Below are positions 1 to 14,218 of a DNA stretch of 64,000 bases, in pieces. The notes under the pieces were generated by a model, which did not search any database, was not told the DNA's origin, and worked only from the letters and a program-made list of their open reading frames with translations. The position numbers were made by a program, and so were the translations under genes. Source of the DNA: Nymphaea colorata (lineage: Eukaryota; Streptophyta; Magnoliopsida; Nymphaeales; Nymphaeaceae); the NCBI RefSeq assembly GCF_008831285.2, contig NC_045144.1:20847716-20911715 (forward strand), in the 5' to 3' direction. Numbering within the stretch: the stretch's first letter is position 1; the number at the start of each line of letters is the position of its first letter.

Positions 1-1838
1 CATCAAAACGGTGCCAAATTCAACATGCCAAAATTTTAAAGGGCAACTTGTGTGTTATTCCACAGTTAAAAGTGAAATACCCCAACAAATAACTTGCTCC
101 ATAAACTCTCATGCTACAAACAATTCGGTCTCAAGATCAAATAATTCAATCTAAGTAGTCGCTGATAGTAGTTTCAGCAACAATGAAAGCTGCAAAAAAC
201 ACAGCAGCGATACCACTGAAAAACACAGTTTCAATATTGCCCATATGTAATGCTTCGCGTAAAAGTTGAAGAGTTTAGGGGCAGAGCCAAGGAGGGCGCC
301 TACATGTGCCCTGCCCCCATCTCAAAAAGGAAAAAATTTAAAATTTACATATAAAGTTTAGAAAATTCCATTTGTTCTATACAAAAATTTTGAAAAATGG
401 TATTTCAACTCCAGTTAAAATTTAAAAACTTTAATTCAGCCTCCTTCGTGAAAAAATTTTAGTTTCGCTTTTAAAAGAATGAAGGAGGACACTAAGATGA
501 AAGGGACTCGCTAATATTCCCAAGATGCCTCAGCACAAATTTGAACCCAAATTTCAATTTGAATTTGCATAGAGGTTCAAAGTAATGGTAAAGCTGATTC
601 CAAGTTAAAGCCAGGTCGGCCACAGTTGAGAATAAACCAGCTGCCTTTTGAATTAGGAGCAAAATTAAGCCCTTAAATGAAGAACCTTCCTGTCAAATAC
701 TGATCAAGGATAAGTACGAGACCACCATATGATGTGTTCAATTGTTTATAAGTAGAAACTTTAGTGGATCCGATGCACTTTACATTTAAGAAGGAAGAAT
801 GACTAGCTTTTCCACCTTTTCCACCGTGTTATTAAAGGTAAAGGGGTGATTGGGCGCATGTGGGCGGAGCTAGAATTTTTTTTAAGAGCGGGTCGAGCCA
901 AGAGAAGTGATGGGTCGAATCAAACTAAAAAAATTTGAATTTTTCAATATAAAAAAAAAATCCTGCACTCACCCCCGGGCCATGGCCCAGGCGAACCCCC
1001 CCCTCCCTCCGCCCCTGTCTTCATGTACCATTATTTCTTTGGTATAAGAGACTTTGTCCCTTGTGTAAAACCGTTGATTAATAATTATGTTCTTGGGGCT
1101 CATACTTGTTTCATCTTTTGTAAAAGTTTGACATTCACGAAACTCAGAACCATTGACTAACTTTGCCGCTTTCATCCTTTTCTATCTCCTTTAAACACTA
1201 AACCTACTTTTGGTATCTCAGTTGCAGAGATGCTGACTGCAGTGTGATTAGTGTAGGCTACTGTTCATGCCGGCCTTTGAAATCTTTTATGGTGACAAAT
1301 TAAACCCGGCCGTGTTTGATGTCCATACTAGACTTATGTCAGTGTCATGCGAGCACCTATTTCATTAATTCGGAGACTTATCGGTGCCCTTCGACTAAAA
1401 TTTTCTAGCTCTAGCAAGGGATGAGGAAATTTGATTAGACTATGGGCGGATAAAGGGTGGCGGAGCAACGTCTTATACTATCGAGGTCAGCACGCTATTT
1501 TTATATTTTTAAATATTTTTATACCTTTCTTTTTTGTCAATCTATAGCTAATTTAATTGTCAACCGACCGATTTGCTTTAAATTGGCTTGGACTCCTTTG
1601 CAATCCTACCTACCCATGGTTTGGTACTTTCAACGTTGATTTAATTTATTCTCACCCTTTCGCCTGTTTAAATGTATATATATATATATAACGGCCGATT
1701 ATCTTTACTGCCGGGTGGTTGTCTCTTTCTTTTTTTTTTATAAGTGTCATGTTTAATGCATGTTTTCCAACGGTTTTCAGTAATACTAAATTAGAAACCT
1801 TCCACTACAAAGGTAGGTAGATATTTTTCAATTCTCTC

Positions 1839-1870
<32 letters not shown>

Positions 1871-4743
1871 GATGTAGTTGGATAAGATGGATGGACAAGA
1901 ATAAAAGTTCACTGTTATAAAATAGTTGTAAAAATATTAGCAATGGTTTATAGTGTTTTTAGCAAAAGTTTATGGTATTTTTAACAACGGAGTTATAATT
2001 CTTAGTTATTTGATAATATCTAGCATTCTTTCATAAATAATTTTTGTCAATTTTTAGCCATCTAAGAGTATTTGGCAACTGGTATATTTGATTCTTCTTT
2101 ATATAAAGAAAAGCAAATGACAACCTTAATGAGACTGCATTCATGTGCATATATATAGTCAATAATAACCGATGACTCTAATTATCAACCAGCCATTCTC
2201 CGAAACAGATGGATGGTTGAGAGGAAAATAAAGAAAAAAAAATATAAATTAATAATATATGACAAAAATACCTATCACATTTTTTCTCGACTATCCATCA
2301 ATTTAAATGGAACAGTCCTAATTAAATGGTTGTATCAATCAGAAAAAGTAAATCTCCATTATATATATATATGAATAGTTTTTTTTTTATCTTTTCCTCC
2401 TACCAACAAGGCTAGACTTTCTATTTTGGACCTTTTAAGACACCTTTGTTCCTTTTTAATGTTTTGGACCTACTTCACCCTTCTTCTTTGAATTTCTAAG
2501 GGTGTTTGAAAACTATTCTCAATTGTACCTGACTTGTCCTTGCAAATTCTTCTCCAGTGTACCCATCTTGTCCTTTTATACAAAACAAAAGCTTGTTGTG
2601 CTTGATATTTTTTATCTTCTACCATTTATTTTATGTATATAATAAATGTTTGAAGATGTTTTGGGTCGATAATGGTGAGAAAAGTTGCTCACAAAAGGTC
2701 AAGAAAACAAAAAATTAGAACTGTGAAAGGAAACGTCCAAAATGGGACTGATGTGTGTAAATTTACACCATCTTTAAGGATTTTTTTTTTCAATTATTTT
2801 ATCCTTTTTTAAAATTATAAATATGAGGACATAGTTTCATCCCCGTCTAAGATTTGAAATCGAAATTTAGTCGCAGATTTGAAATCCGAAGCTATCAAAT
2901 ACGGCCTAATAATAATCATGGATTTCAGGTTGGATGTCTAAAGTAACCTGTGACCAATCGTGCTTTCTACTTGAGGGCCTATTCACTGGCCGACCTTGTC
3001 TAATGTTATTTTGTTTGGAGTTTAGGAAACTAAGCGGTTCTGATTTGGCCTGGATCTGCACTTTACCGAATTCAATCTAATCCTATGTAATGAGATCCAC
3101 ATTTGTTATTAGATTCAGATCCTATTTTTAAAAATCGGATTTGGATCTGACAAGTGTCAGTTCTATCCGAATATGAATTTTGCCTTAATCATATCTGTTC
3201 TTTTCGAATATTCACATATTTGGATTCAAATTTGGATTTGAATATGAATAAAGCAAAGTCAGATCTGAATCCGAAAACCAATTTCACAATCCAAATCCGA
3301 TTTTTATATTCATATCCGAATACTAATTTTGAACCGAGTTCTGCCAATTTTCAAAATGTAAGAGCATTAAATATAAGGATATTTGTCTAAAAATAAATCC
3401 TATCCAAATCTATATCGAATCCGATTTGATGTTATTTTTTAAACCCGAATCCGATCTGGTTTTTTAATCTGATATTAAAATTTTTGTCATGTCTGATTTG
3501 TTGGGATTGGTTCAATCGGATATGAGATTCAAATCAGATATGTTGACATCCCTATGCATAGGGAATACAAATATGCTTAGCAATACGATCTCAACTTTAC
3601 TTACCAGATCCAAATAAATGGTACCATAGTCAAATCGGTAATCTAGAGGAAGAAAACCAATAGATGGGCATGGCCAAGGAGCCCCTTCTCCTTTCCTCTT
3701 GTCCTGTGATCCAGGGCAGCTTAGAGACGTGAGTAGGGAACCACACACCTATCAACTAAAGTATCGTGTATCTACCGTTTGCCATCAAAACCTACTAAAA
3801 TATTAGAATCACATGAACCAAAAACGTTTGCTACTAATAATTTGTGTGAACCACTTCTGACCTTTTACTTTGCAAAGATTTTAAAAAATTAACGAGAAAC
3901 AGAGTTCGCCTCATTAGCTCCATATATTTTATTAAACCAAATATTATCTGCTGATTGTACATCATTAATATCAGCTTCAGGAATCCTGCCCTTGGCAGTC
4001 TGTAGATCCATGGGTTCTGTTTGAAACCCTGTTGCAAACTTGGGAAATAGCTTGGGTTGAATAATTTGGTGCAACGAGAGACCTACTAACATTCAAGACG
4101 CATTCATGCTTTGTTCTTAACTACTAGAAATAAATGAAGTCCCAACCAAAATCCTGATATTTCTTATATATGTCATACTTGAAATATGATCGAGATATTA
4201 AACGAAAGAAAAAAGGGAAGGATCGAACACGGTTGCTTTTGAAGTTCTCAGCTTTGTTGATTTTTTCTTCACCAAACTCCAAAGGGAAAATTTAAGAATC
4301 AGCCCATTCGATGGTTTATGAAAATCCAACCAACAATCTGATAATATTCAAGAATATACAGCATCTGCATTTGATTTCGAATCAAACACCTACTTGCACC
4401 GAGTCCACCTTGTTAAAGTTGCACAGAGAACCTGCCAAAGGGAAAGCATTCTGGGCTTCGAGTTGGGAAAGAATCAGTTCGGCTAAGAGAAAGCAGCAAA
4501 AAATAGAAAGCGGATTTCCCCACTAAAACCGCAGCATGATTTTATATACGGGCCTTTTGAGCCCAAAAGCGCTGCTGCTAACAACAATTTTGTAGTCCAA
4601 CAACATAAACTACAGCTTTCTGCGGAAGCTATATTACAACAAGAGATACACCATTTTTGCCTTTATTTTCCCTGGAAGAAAGAACTCTAGCAGAATCTCC
4701 GACCGTGGGGATCACCTCAGTAAGAAACCATGACAAAACTGGG
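1..4743. other. Intergenic region 3' of the WRKY gene
   Basis: I see no convincing gene. The stretch is AT-rich and holds short (TA)n tracts near 1673-1690 and 1842-1860 (the second followed by CA repeats). A dispersed repeat lies at about 855-1016. A degenerate tract at about 3060-3540 is made of variants of GGATTTGGAT/ATCCGAAT. The last 120 bases are probably the 3' untranslated region of the minus-strand WRKY gene. The short open frames here have no domain signature. Confidence 0.6.
855..1016. repeat. Dispersed repeat, copy 1
   Basis: The run GCGGAGCTAGAATTTTTTTT, followed by a CGGGTCGAGCCAAGAG-like stretch and then AAACTAAAAAAATTTGA...TTTTTCAATATAAA, recurs with changes at about 57890-58010. 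Related 'gcagagccaag' sequence also occurs near 270. This looks like a dispersed non-coding repeat. No terminal repeats or target duplication could be fixed, so its class is unknown. Confidence 0.5.
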
Positions 4744-7700
4744 TTATCTTGTGAACTGTTGAGCATGAGATGCATCTACTTCGGACCCCAACATAAATCT
4801 GCCAGTGCTACGATGGAAATTGTTCAACGATGACATCACATCGAAGTTGAAATTTTGGCCCTCTTCTTCTTTAACTCTGTAATGATCAGGTCGGTTGCCC
4901 ATAATTCCATTCCCATAAAAAGGTAAAATCCCAGCAGATTGAACTGGACAGTTGATCCCTGAACTGGGAACATTGCCACCATGGACCTGTCTCAACATGC
5001 TGTCCGCTTCTGCTTGATTCTGCTTGTGAAGGGAACTGTTTTCAGCAGCTTGACTGATCCCCACACCAAGATCCAGACTAACTGCATCAGGTCCTCTAGA
5101 ATAAGGTACTGCCCTGTTAACCTCAATCTGATTAGGTGGCATTAGCATAACAGGATTCAGAGACACCTGCATATTGGTATTGAGAGGACTGAGGTTCTGC
5201 ACTGCCATTGGTGCAGATGTTTCACGGTTGGTGGAACTGGAAGTGGGTACATCATGATTATGTTTTCCTTCGTATGTTGTAATAACAGACTTTGGGTCAT
5301 GCGAGGCTCTCTCCACATGCTTCCTAACAGGGCATCCAGCATTGGTGCATTTGTAGTAACTCCTGCCAACAGTAAAGCATTGATGAAAAACAACAGCACT
5401 TCATTGGTTCTGCTTTGCTCTTACGGAAGCACGAAGACATAGTTCATCCAACTTCAAGATGATCAATTATGAATTAAATCTGACAAGCTAGAGCCCAACA
5501 TGCAACAAAAGTTTACATCCTCAAGTGACAGGCATTTGGTAAATATGGGTGAGTTCCAAGTAGTTCACTTTTGTGAATGCAGTAATCGAATTTAAATCAA
5601 GAAAAAAAAAAAAAAAGAAATCCCAGTAGTTTGACGAAAAAAAGGCATTAAGCCAGATAAGGTTATCAGAATACTTCACTAATTGAAATTCTAGTCACTA
5701 ATTATCTTTCTAAGCCATATGACAAGGAGAAATAGTAGATTGTTTCCAGTTCTGAACACACAATAACAACTGAAAGGGAGCATGCCAACTTATAGCTAGT
5801 AAGCAGAGTAGGCAAAGCGACTTTGCCCTCACAATCTCAGGATCATATGCTAACCCACTTTGTGGCATGAACTCACAGATTGCAACATAGGACAGAACAG
5901 TGGCATAAAGACCAGATGAATTAGCAGGAAATATGGGAATAGTGGATGATGCAAGAAGCCGATGAGCGAGTGCATCAATAGCAATATGCTAAGAAGGTTT
6001 AGATGTTGTGATAAATAGGTGATCAGCCACAACCATATGCTCATGACGTGAACACCAATGAATGACAGAATGAGTGGATTCAAGTCATTGAAGAGAAGAC
6101 ATAAACACACCCATACACCTAAACCCCATCATATTAGTTGGACAAGCCCTAAGAGTAATAGACTAAACAATTGACACGCACACACACACATACACAGTAA
6201 TAGACTAATGAGTAGGTGTCAGACCCTTAGTTGTTAAATCCATCAGGAACGATCTTTGGCATTTGACTTTTTCGATATTGACAGTTGAGAGAAAAAGAAA
6301 ATAATGTAATGAACTAATAATACTAGACAACCAAAAAAATGCTCTTTTTTCTTTTTCTTCTTCTTTTCTTCCAACCATCCGTATCAACAGAAAGTTGTTC
6401 TTAAAAAAGTTAACTTCCAAAATTATCCTTAAAAATAAAAGGGAAAAAAATGCTCTTTTCTAGTTACCTACCACGGACTAGCTGGCCAACAATTAGTTTG
6501 TCAATGTGTACCAAAAACCAATCGTCTCATTTGTCCTTAAAAAAGTTAACTTCCAAATTATCCTTAAAAATAGAGGGGAAAAAATGCTCTGTTGTAGTTA
6601 CCAATCACGGACTACCTGGCCAATAATTAATTTGTCAATGCGCACGAATCATCGCATCAGCTGCCAAGCCTAAAAAAAGAGCCTTACTGGCTTCAAGGCC
6701 AATGACTGGTTAGCTGAGCAGCAACTAGGCTGAGTGTTCAACTAATTTCTAATTTGACCACACAAGATCTAGCGCAAAAACCATCTCTAAGATTGCTCAA
6801 ATACTATTCATATGTACAGATATTAAGCATACATAAGAATAGTGCTGATCTCATGCAGTTGCAACTCAAGAAATTCTACATGAAATTTCAGACAAGCATC
6901 CCCAAAGAAAATAAGATATCATACCTATAAATTATACAGATAAGCAGACGTACCTACTTTAACTACCACCAAGAATGATACATGCAATCTCTTCAAAACA
7001 AGAAAGTCAAAAACATATGGTTGTAAAAATTTATTTTGTTGTACATAGCAGCAGCATTGTAACATCACATCATCATGACAAAAAGTTTTATGTTTATCAT
7101 TCCGTACACTTGCTAAGCCATATATAATGAAGCAAACCAAGACCAACCTTGGATTAGGATTTCCTTTCACCACTTTCTGACCATATTTACGCCACCTGTA
7201 CCCATCATCAAGGATATCAACTTCACTCAGTGTCTGTACAACAACACGTGGCTCTCGAGTTGTTCTAGTAGTTATTGTACTATCCATGGCCACAGTCTCC
7301 AGTTTTCTGCTTGAAATAAACTTGAGCATCAGATTGATTGGCACAATCTCAGTAGTAAATTAATTAGAATCAGAGCTTTAAAATGATACAAGACCTGCGT
7401 TTTGCTTCAGGATCATCTTCATCAGCCTCATCATTCCTGTCTCGGTGAGCACCAGATCCATCAACGTCTTCATCATCATCACTTACAGATACAGAGGACA
7501 ATTCCGGAGTTCCATTTGATTCTAACTGATTACATGCCTGACCAATGGCATTCAGTGACTTATCTGTAATAGACGATCAGGTCATACAACTGCAAGACTG
7601 CACACATAGGGAAAGTACATAACCACAGCAGATTATTAATTAAATCTCATATTACCATCTATGTTAGTTGATCTATCTGATCTGTCATCTCCATGTGCAT

Positions 7701-10700
7701 TTTCAGAAGCACCAACAGCTAGCCTCCGGCTTGGCTGAGGCTTAGGATGATCATGCACCCCTTCGTATATAATTGCGGTAACCAACCCTTCATGGTTTCG
7801 CTCCAGCTTTTTCTTCATTTGGCAGTTTGGATGAGTACATTTATAGTAGCTCCGTGGGAACTCACTTCCCTTAACCAACTTCTGCCCATACTTGCGCCAA
7901 TTGTATCCATCCTCAGATGGCCTTTCAACTACTGTCAAAGGAGCACCTTTCTGGTCTAGGGATACATGTTGAGTCTCGGCGTCAGGGCCCCTTCTAACAT
8001 TTAACTCATCAGATGAAGGATTGGCAGGTGTGATAGAATTTGACGCAGCACCACATGCAGGTGCCTCAGAAGTTGCAACAGAAAGGGAAAGATCCTTAGC
8101 AGAGACAGCCATTGCCTCAATCTTTATGGATGCTTGTGGCTCAGAGTATCCTTGACATTGCCCAAAATTTTGATTTTTTTCTGGATTCGAGTTGACAACA
8201 GCCTACAAAGGGTAATAAAACAATGTTTAAATTGTAAACACAAGGTAGATGCAGAGGAAAAATAGTACTTGACAACCAAATATGCAAAAGCATTTTTCAT
8301 ATACTAAATGATAAATATATACTCATCCTTTTTTGGTAACATGCTTACATATTTGATAAACACACACCCGTCCTGTCCATATAGTAATCACTTATCAAGC
8401 ACCAATTTTAGTTGATTTTAGTTTCTCATTACTTTAATAATTAATATATACATAAATACAGCATGGTAGTCCTAGCACGATGCAATTGTATTTGCTTCAA
8501 TGATGCAATGTCTCTAGGTTCCAGGAGAAACTGAAAATCTGAAGTTTGAGATGTTTCCAGGAGAAACTGAAGAACAGAGTTTAACTCGAACATTTTTCTT
8601 TGATTTATTCAAAAAACAATTGTCATATTCATGTCCAAAACCAATGAGATGGAATTCAGCAAGAAGAAACTGCAGTTCTACTTCTGAGTTCTGATAAAGC
8701 AGTATGTGGTCAACTCTCAGGATCAGATTTGCACGTTCTAGCCATAATAATCTGTATTAACCTTGCAAATCAGTCACAACTCCTTTAAGGGTTAAGCAGT
8801 CGTATAAATATTAACAACGAAATGCTTTCCAACAATGGATTAGTGCCCGTCATGACATCTATGAATGTATGAATAAACAATTGTCACTAGTTTCTTGTGT
8901 AAGTTAAGCTGGGTATACTCCAGGTTGGCAATAAAAGGAAAGAAAGAAAACCATGGAAAAAGAGAAAGAAACCATACAAACTTTCCTGTGTACATCTGTG
9001 TTACTGTCTGATGGACCAAAAGCTGAAGCAGCAAACAAAATGTGCACAAGTGTGTCAGCTAATTCTGACTATGAAAAGAGGGCAATATACATGAGTCTTC
9101 CTAGTTGTCATCATTAACACGGAGGAAGCCAGTGACCATCCCAATTCCCAAGGAAGTGTTTGAGTTTATATACGAACAAAAACAATTCCTCTTTTACCCA
9201 TATTCCATTTTTTAGAAACTGTGTAATGTATTCAGCCACAAGCTAGTTGGAAATTTGTAGTGTAAATGTTAGCATTCCATTTCAGCTTTGCTGACTTATA
9301 CGAAGTAGCTAAACACATTGATAATGTTTCTCTACATCCTTTGGTCTAAAATTGCATATGAATATGAGCAAATGCACCTAATTTAAGAAATAGCTCGTGT
9401 CTACATCATAAATATAAGCAATTTCATTTTTTTTAAAGAAAAAGAAAAGACAAAAAACTTAAAATCGCATCAATAACATAAATTTTTCGCCATCATCATC
9501 ATAGGCATCATAATTACTAATTTTTGTTCATACTGACAATAAAAACATCAAATGTGACTAAAATAAGGATGGTCTTGATGCTGACCTACTAGAGATTTTA
9601 AGGCTAAGGTTTGAGATTTGAATTTGACTAGTTTTGGTTTTTTAGGGCCCACATAATAGATGGACAGGGTATTACATCATTTTGCACACTGTTGTGCTGA
9701 AGGACTCTTAACCATCCTGGAAAATTGTTTAATAGTTCATCATCTTGTTGAACATAAGAAGGTTCTGTTTTGGGACCTGTAGTTAGGGATGACATGTATC
9801 CCATGACACGAGAAATCATGGAATAGGTAAAAGTGGATTTCACAACTACGACATGGCCAAGCACCACCACTTCCAGCCATGCATTCTCCTTTTTGGACAG
9901 CTTAGGAGCAGCAAAACACTGTCAACTCAACAGATTACTTCTTCCTAAAAGTTCAAGGTGGACTAATGATTTGCGAGCAACAATGTTAACCAATGCAAAT
10001 CAGGTGTCAGTTATTGGATATGCCAATCATCAGCTTATTCAAAGGCATTCAAATCCATATATATGAGAGACTTGAAGATGCCAAATTCCTCTTGATCCCC
10101 ACTTTTTGCCACTTTGGCCCTCAACTGATGGAATGGGGTTCTAATGAACAAAAAAACTCACTGCTGCCACTGATGCCCATTCCCAAACTTCTAAGATAAT
10201 CAATAGCATAAGCTAATACTCGAACCTATAACTTTCTTTAGCACATAAAAAAAGGCAAACACATAAAATACTATCACAGTTTAATATTCAACCTCTTGTT
10301 CCACTGTTAAACTTCCAATAGGAGAAATGGTATGGTTATGATATGCAAGAACAAATTCGTGCATCACAACAAAGACGAAAAAATATGCATTAATTATTAA
10401 TATGTTATTTTCTAAGACCAGTTGACAATAGCTCAAGTGAAGCATTGATATGTATTATGCAAGAACAAACTCCTAGAAACCACAAAATTGGCGAACATAA
10501 TTCTATCTTAAAAGGAAGTAATATAGTCATCAGACTGTCATCATGAATGTGATGTCACAAACCAATGAGCTTTACAATCACTGGAAAGAGAAAATCAACT
10601 TTTTTTTCCAAAGAATGACACACAACCAGAAAAAAGTACATACAGTACTTACAAGGGCACCCACACTGGAACTTGCTTCTTCACGTGGTTTAAACACAAA

Positions 10701-10957
10701 ACTTCCGGGGCCACTGCCATCACCAAGATAGTGCTTCTTGGAGACATTCCATGAGGAAGAAAATGCATTAGATACAAGGCCAGAATTGAAACCAGCATTG
10801 CATGGACGAAATGAGAAGGTCCCCGTAGTTGGAGAGGGCTCTGCAAGCTACATCATGCAAATTGACATGGTACATTCAGCATGTGTCAATTCCAAGTAAC
10901 AACAAATAACAAAATAATAAGCACACTTGTCATAGAAATAAAGTGGTGATTCAAGAG

Positions 10958-11001
<44 letters not shown>

Positions 11002-13589
11002 GGAATTCAGACATATCCATGAACCCATGTCAAGACAAGTCTACAGGGACGCAACAAATTGCTGCTTTATTCATGTCATATAGAGGGGTAAAGGAGTTTT
11101 GTTTTGAAGAAACCAAAGGAAGTGCAATTCTATAAGTCTGAATTTGACAAGCTGAAACCATGTCAGAAACCTGGCCTTTACACCAAAACAAACCTTTGAA
11201 ACTTGTTTTAATGCTAAATCTAGCTAACTTTTAGTATCATCCACATGCATTATAAATGTTAGGTCTATACAATACAAACATGAACATAGAACTGCAGTAG
11301 CTGCCTTTTCCAGAGATGTTAATTTAGACAAGCTGGAATTACTAAAATAATAACTAAGTTAAGCAACCATCAAGGAATTTTAATCCAAAGAAAACTAGCC
11401 ATAAAGGTCTTTTCACTTTCCAATTTTTTGATTGCAATAAACAGCTGAAAAATAACTGGAACTCTGCTGAAAATAGAACTATTGAACACCTCTATCCTAT
11501 TCCGAGAAAGGAAAAAATGAGAAAGAACTTTCAGAAAATAATTAAGTTTTAAAATTTTAAGCGAATAACCTAGCAATTGCAAGTAAAAAAGGAAGTCATT
11601 TTCCTGTGCATGAATACCCTAGTTGACAATTCTGATGAACCTAGATTTCACTTGTTTGAGTGAAACACAAGCCTGTAGGATTGTGCCAAAGAATCTTACT
11701 TAAATATACCACATATACCAATATAATGACCTGATTTTAAGGGCACACATTAGCTGATAGTTCTGATTGTGAACTTCTAGAACCATCAAGACACCGGAAC
11801 CATAAAATAACAAGCATTCCTGCTCTGACATCAAGTTTCCTCTTACTGCACAACCCTTGCCTGTTAGCAGACAAGGAGAGGTTGCTATTATACAGCTTGA
11901 AGCCTTGAACTTTGTTTGGATTTGCTTAGTTATAAGGTCTTGGAGGCATTCCAGGAACCCTGATAATAGTGTAACAGCTATGTAGTACACCACTAAATCA
12001 GTCGGCAGAGAAGATGACAAACCTGAAAGCATTTATTACCCTCATCATTGGCCATGTTAACACTGCTTCCATTACATACTTCCCCATAATACATAGCAGA
12101 TGGATTATATCATCAATGGATATCCAAATCCGACAGCTTTAATGCAGTCAGTATCCCTTATCTGACTTCCCATGAACTTCTACTTTAAAAATTCCTAAGA
12201 AGTCGCAAGCTTACGGTGCTTCATGACACAGACTAAGAAGAACAGAACTCTTCACGATTGGTTGATTCAGTTCCATGACTCTAAAATCACTCAAAAAGGA
12301 TAGCTTGTAGAGGATGATTAAAGAACAGTGTAACCAACTCGAAGTCAAAAGGGGTGGCTTGTATAGAATGACTAAAAGAACTATAGCCAATTCGAGAACT
12401 CTTGTGGGAGAAGGGTGAGTTCCTGTTGGGACTTGGAACCGTTGGGAAATTCTAAGGCATGCTATGTCTCATGGTCGCCTTGTTCATTTTACCTTTTGCC
12501 CCACTCTTGGAACTTGACATACCATTTACACATTTCACAAACCTTCAAGCAAAAGAGATAAAAACCAAAATGATAAAAAAGGACAACATAATAACTCCGG
12601 GGACAAATCCAACTGAGAAAAGAGATGAGAACTATAGATAAATATTCTCTAAGATATCTCATATATCACGGACAGATTCCCACCACACGTTTCGGAAGGC
12701 TAACTTACAAGATCAAAACCCCTAAAAAAGTGACAGTGTAAAGAAATTCCAAAAATCGAACAGCATAAAGCTGCCAAAAGAACCAAAATCACATCAAAAT
12801 CTCATTATCTCGTACTACAATCATTTAACGTCAGAACCAATTTTATTCCTGGGAAGCATGAGATTCATCATCATATGACTTCAACACGCGATTCACTTCA
12901 CCCAATCTGAAAGACCAACCAAAACCAAGTAATAACTAATGACGAACAAAAATTGAAAACAGCTCTACGGAAGAAAATACGAAAATTTCTCGGCCAAATA
13001 CAGACTAAATTTCGCCAATACCACAATCATAACAGTTAACTGGACATGTGCCTCCATCCAACTAATGAGAGCATCTAAGCTGGTGTTCTACCGAGATTCG
13101 CTCCAACTTTCAACATTTTAAGCTAAAGGTCAAAAAACTTCACTCCCTTATCAAAATTCTTCCCTTTAGGGTTTTTAACCATCTTCTCCAATACGTTACT
13201 CATCACTACCCAAAAATCAGAAGAGAGCATATCCAGGACCAGAGAAACGATCTGACTAAAAGAAGAACTAAAAATTTATCATTCGTGCTCCCGCACTGTT
13301 ATCCATGCCTCCATCTCCAGCGCATTCGCAAATTTCCCCCAAAAATGATCAACCTTTCGCAGCTTCAAAGGGAAATTTTTGGCATAATCTTCCAAAAGGA
13401 GTTCAAGCGAGGTTCGCATTCTCACCCAACATCAACAAACCCAACCGACCAGAGAGGAATCTGACAAGGGGAACACCATACCGGAATGTTGGAGAGGAGG
13501 ACGGGCGACTCAAGCAGTGTGGTGGGCTTAGACCCGAGGGATCGTCCAAGCAGGGGGAGCGCGCCGATCGGCAGGCTCGCCGGAGACAT
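4744..13589 (-). CDS. WRKY: Group I WRKY transcription factor (two WRKY domains), WRKY20-like
   Basis: Nuclear DNA-binding regulator of W-box (TTGAC) promoters. Exons in transcript order are 13589-13482, 10847-10653, 9022-8978 (45 nt), 8202-7656, 7563-7395, 7306-7148 and 5362-4744. All junctions are GT-AG and in phase, giving about 613 residues. The N-terminal WRKYGQK is near residues 218-224 with a C-X4-C and HDH zinc site. The C-terminal WRKYGQK is near 393-399 with C413, C418 and H442-N-H444. The intron after NPNPR is the classic PR intron of the C-terminal domain. An acidic stretch and AKRRKLE (likely nuclear signal) precede it. The N-terminus carries the SP-rich signature [11 protein letters not shown]...EPSPTTG typical of group I. 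From memory, the ARYKxMSPAxLP context resembles Arabidopsis WRKY20. The start is uncertain: ATG 13589 is the first in-frame Met, but similarity seems to begin upstream of it. Confidence 0.9.
6400..6641. repeat. Tandem duplication in WRKY intron 6
   Basis: Two diverged copies of about 110-130 bases with a period near 136. Both begin CTTAAAAAAGTTAACTTCCA and end near a GGCCAA(C/T)AATTA...TTTGTCAATG motif. They lie inside the 1785-base intron 5363-7147, which I otherwise see as empty. Confidence 0.7.
10957..11001. repeat. Compound (CA)n(GA)n microsatellite in WRKY intron 1
   Basis: An uninterrupted run of CA dinucleotides passes directly into GA dinucleotides. It lies in the 2.6-kb first intron (10848-13481) of the WRKY gene, where I see nothing else that can be supported. 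Confidence 0.9.
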
Positions 13590-13792
13590 CGTTTTGTACC
13601 TCGCCGTGCTGGACCCCGCGCCGCCTCCCGGCGTCCCCTTCCGCCCCTCTGCCGCCAGCTCCGCCGGCGGCGGCGGCTGAGGAAGACGACGAAAGCTCCA
13701 GGTGATCACCACCAGGGCCGTTTCTGGGAGGATCGGGGTTGACTCTGCGTCCCATCGGGGAGCATCAGGAGACAGCAACCTCCGCGTTTGAT

Positions 13793-13827
<35 letters not shown>

Positions 13828-14040
13828 ACTGTTCCCTGTCCGTCTTTTTCCTCTGGCTGTGTATTTGGGGTTTGAGCCAAAAGATCCTTATAACCCTCAA
13901 ACTCTTCCACTAATACTCATGCGTCCCTGTCAACGGTTCCTTCGCGACGTATCGGATTTCCGGTTCTTGTCAACGAGTCACATTGTACGGTTCGCTCGTT
14001 GGGGCCCGTTTGGCTGTGAAACCATGAACTTTGACTGTCT
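13590..14040 (-). promoter_or_regulatory. WRKY 5' leader and proximal promoter
   Basis: Sequence directly upstream of the predicted WRKY start. A CpG-rich block (about 13560-13690) contains a GGC run at 13664-13677, and an (AG)n tract lies at about 13797-13825, which reads as CT repeats on the gene strand. TTGAC/GTCAA cores are visible at 13929-13933, 13969-13973 and 14031-14035. WRKY promoters often carry W-boxes used in auto- or cross-regulation. That role here is inference; only the third site has the full TTGACT form. A second ATG in another frame lies at 13755-13753. Confidence 0.45.
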
Positions 14041-14218
14041 GGTTTTCTGCTTTTCAAAATCACAAACTTGTTCACTCAATATTTCAAAGTGAGAAGGACG
14101 CCAAAAAGGAGAAGTTGAAATGCCATGCAACTTTTCATTTCTAAAAACATTGCCAACTTTCCTTTGGTTATTTAATCATAGTTTTTTCCATCATCACAAA
14201 AAAAAAATCATGGTTTGC

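Noticed and set aside
7747-7959. Plus-strand frame inside the WRKY gene
   Set aside because: It is the antisense shadow of the N-terminal WRKY domain exon.
13305-13742. Long plus-strand open frame over the WRKY first exon
   Set aside because: It is antisense to the conserved WRKY exon in a GC-rich block; its Arg/Pro-rich translation has no domain signature.
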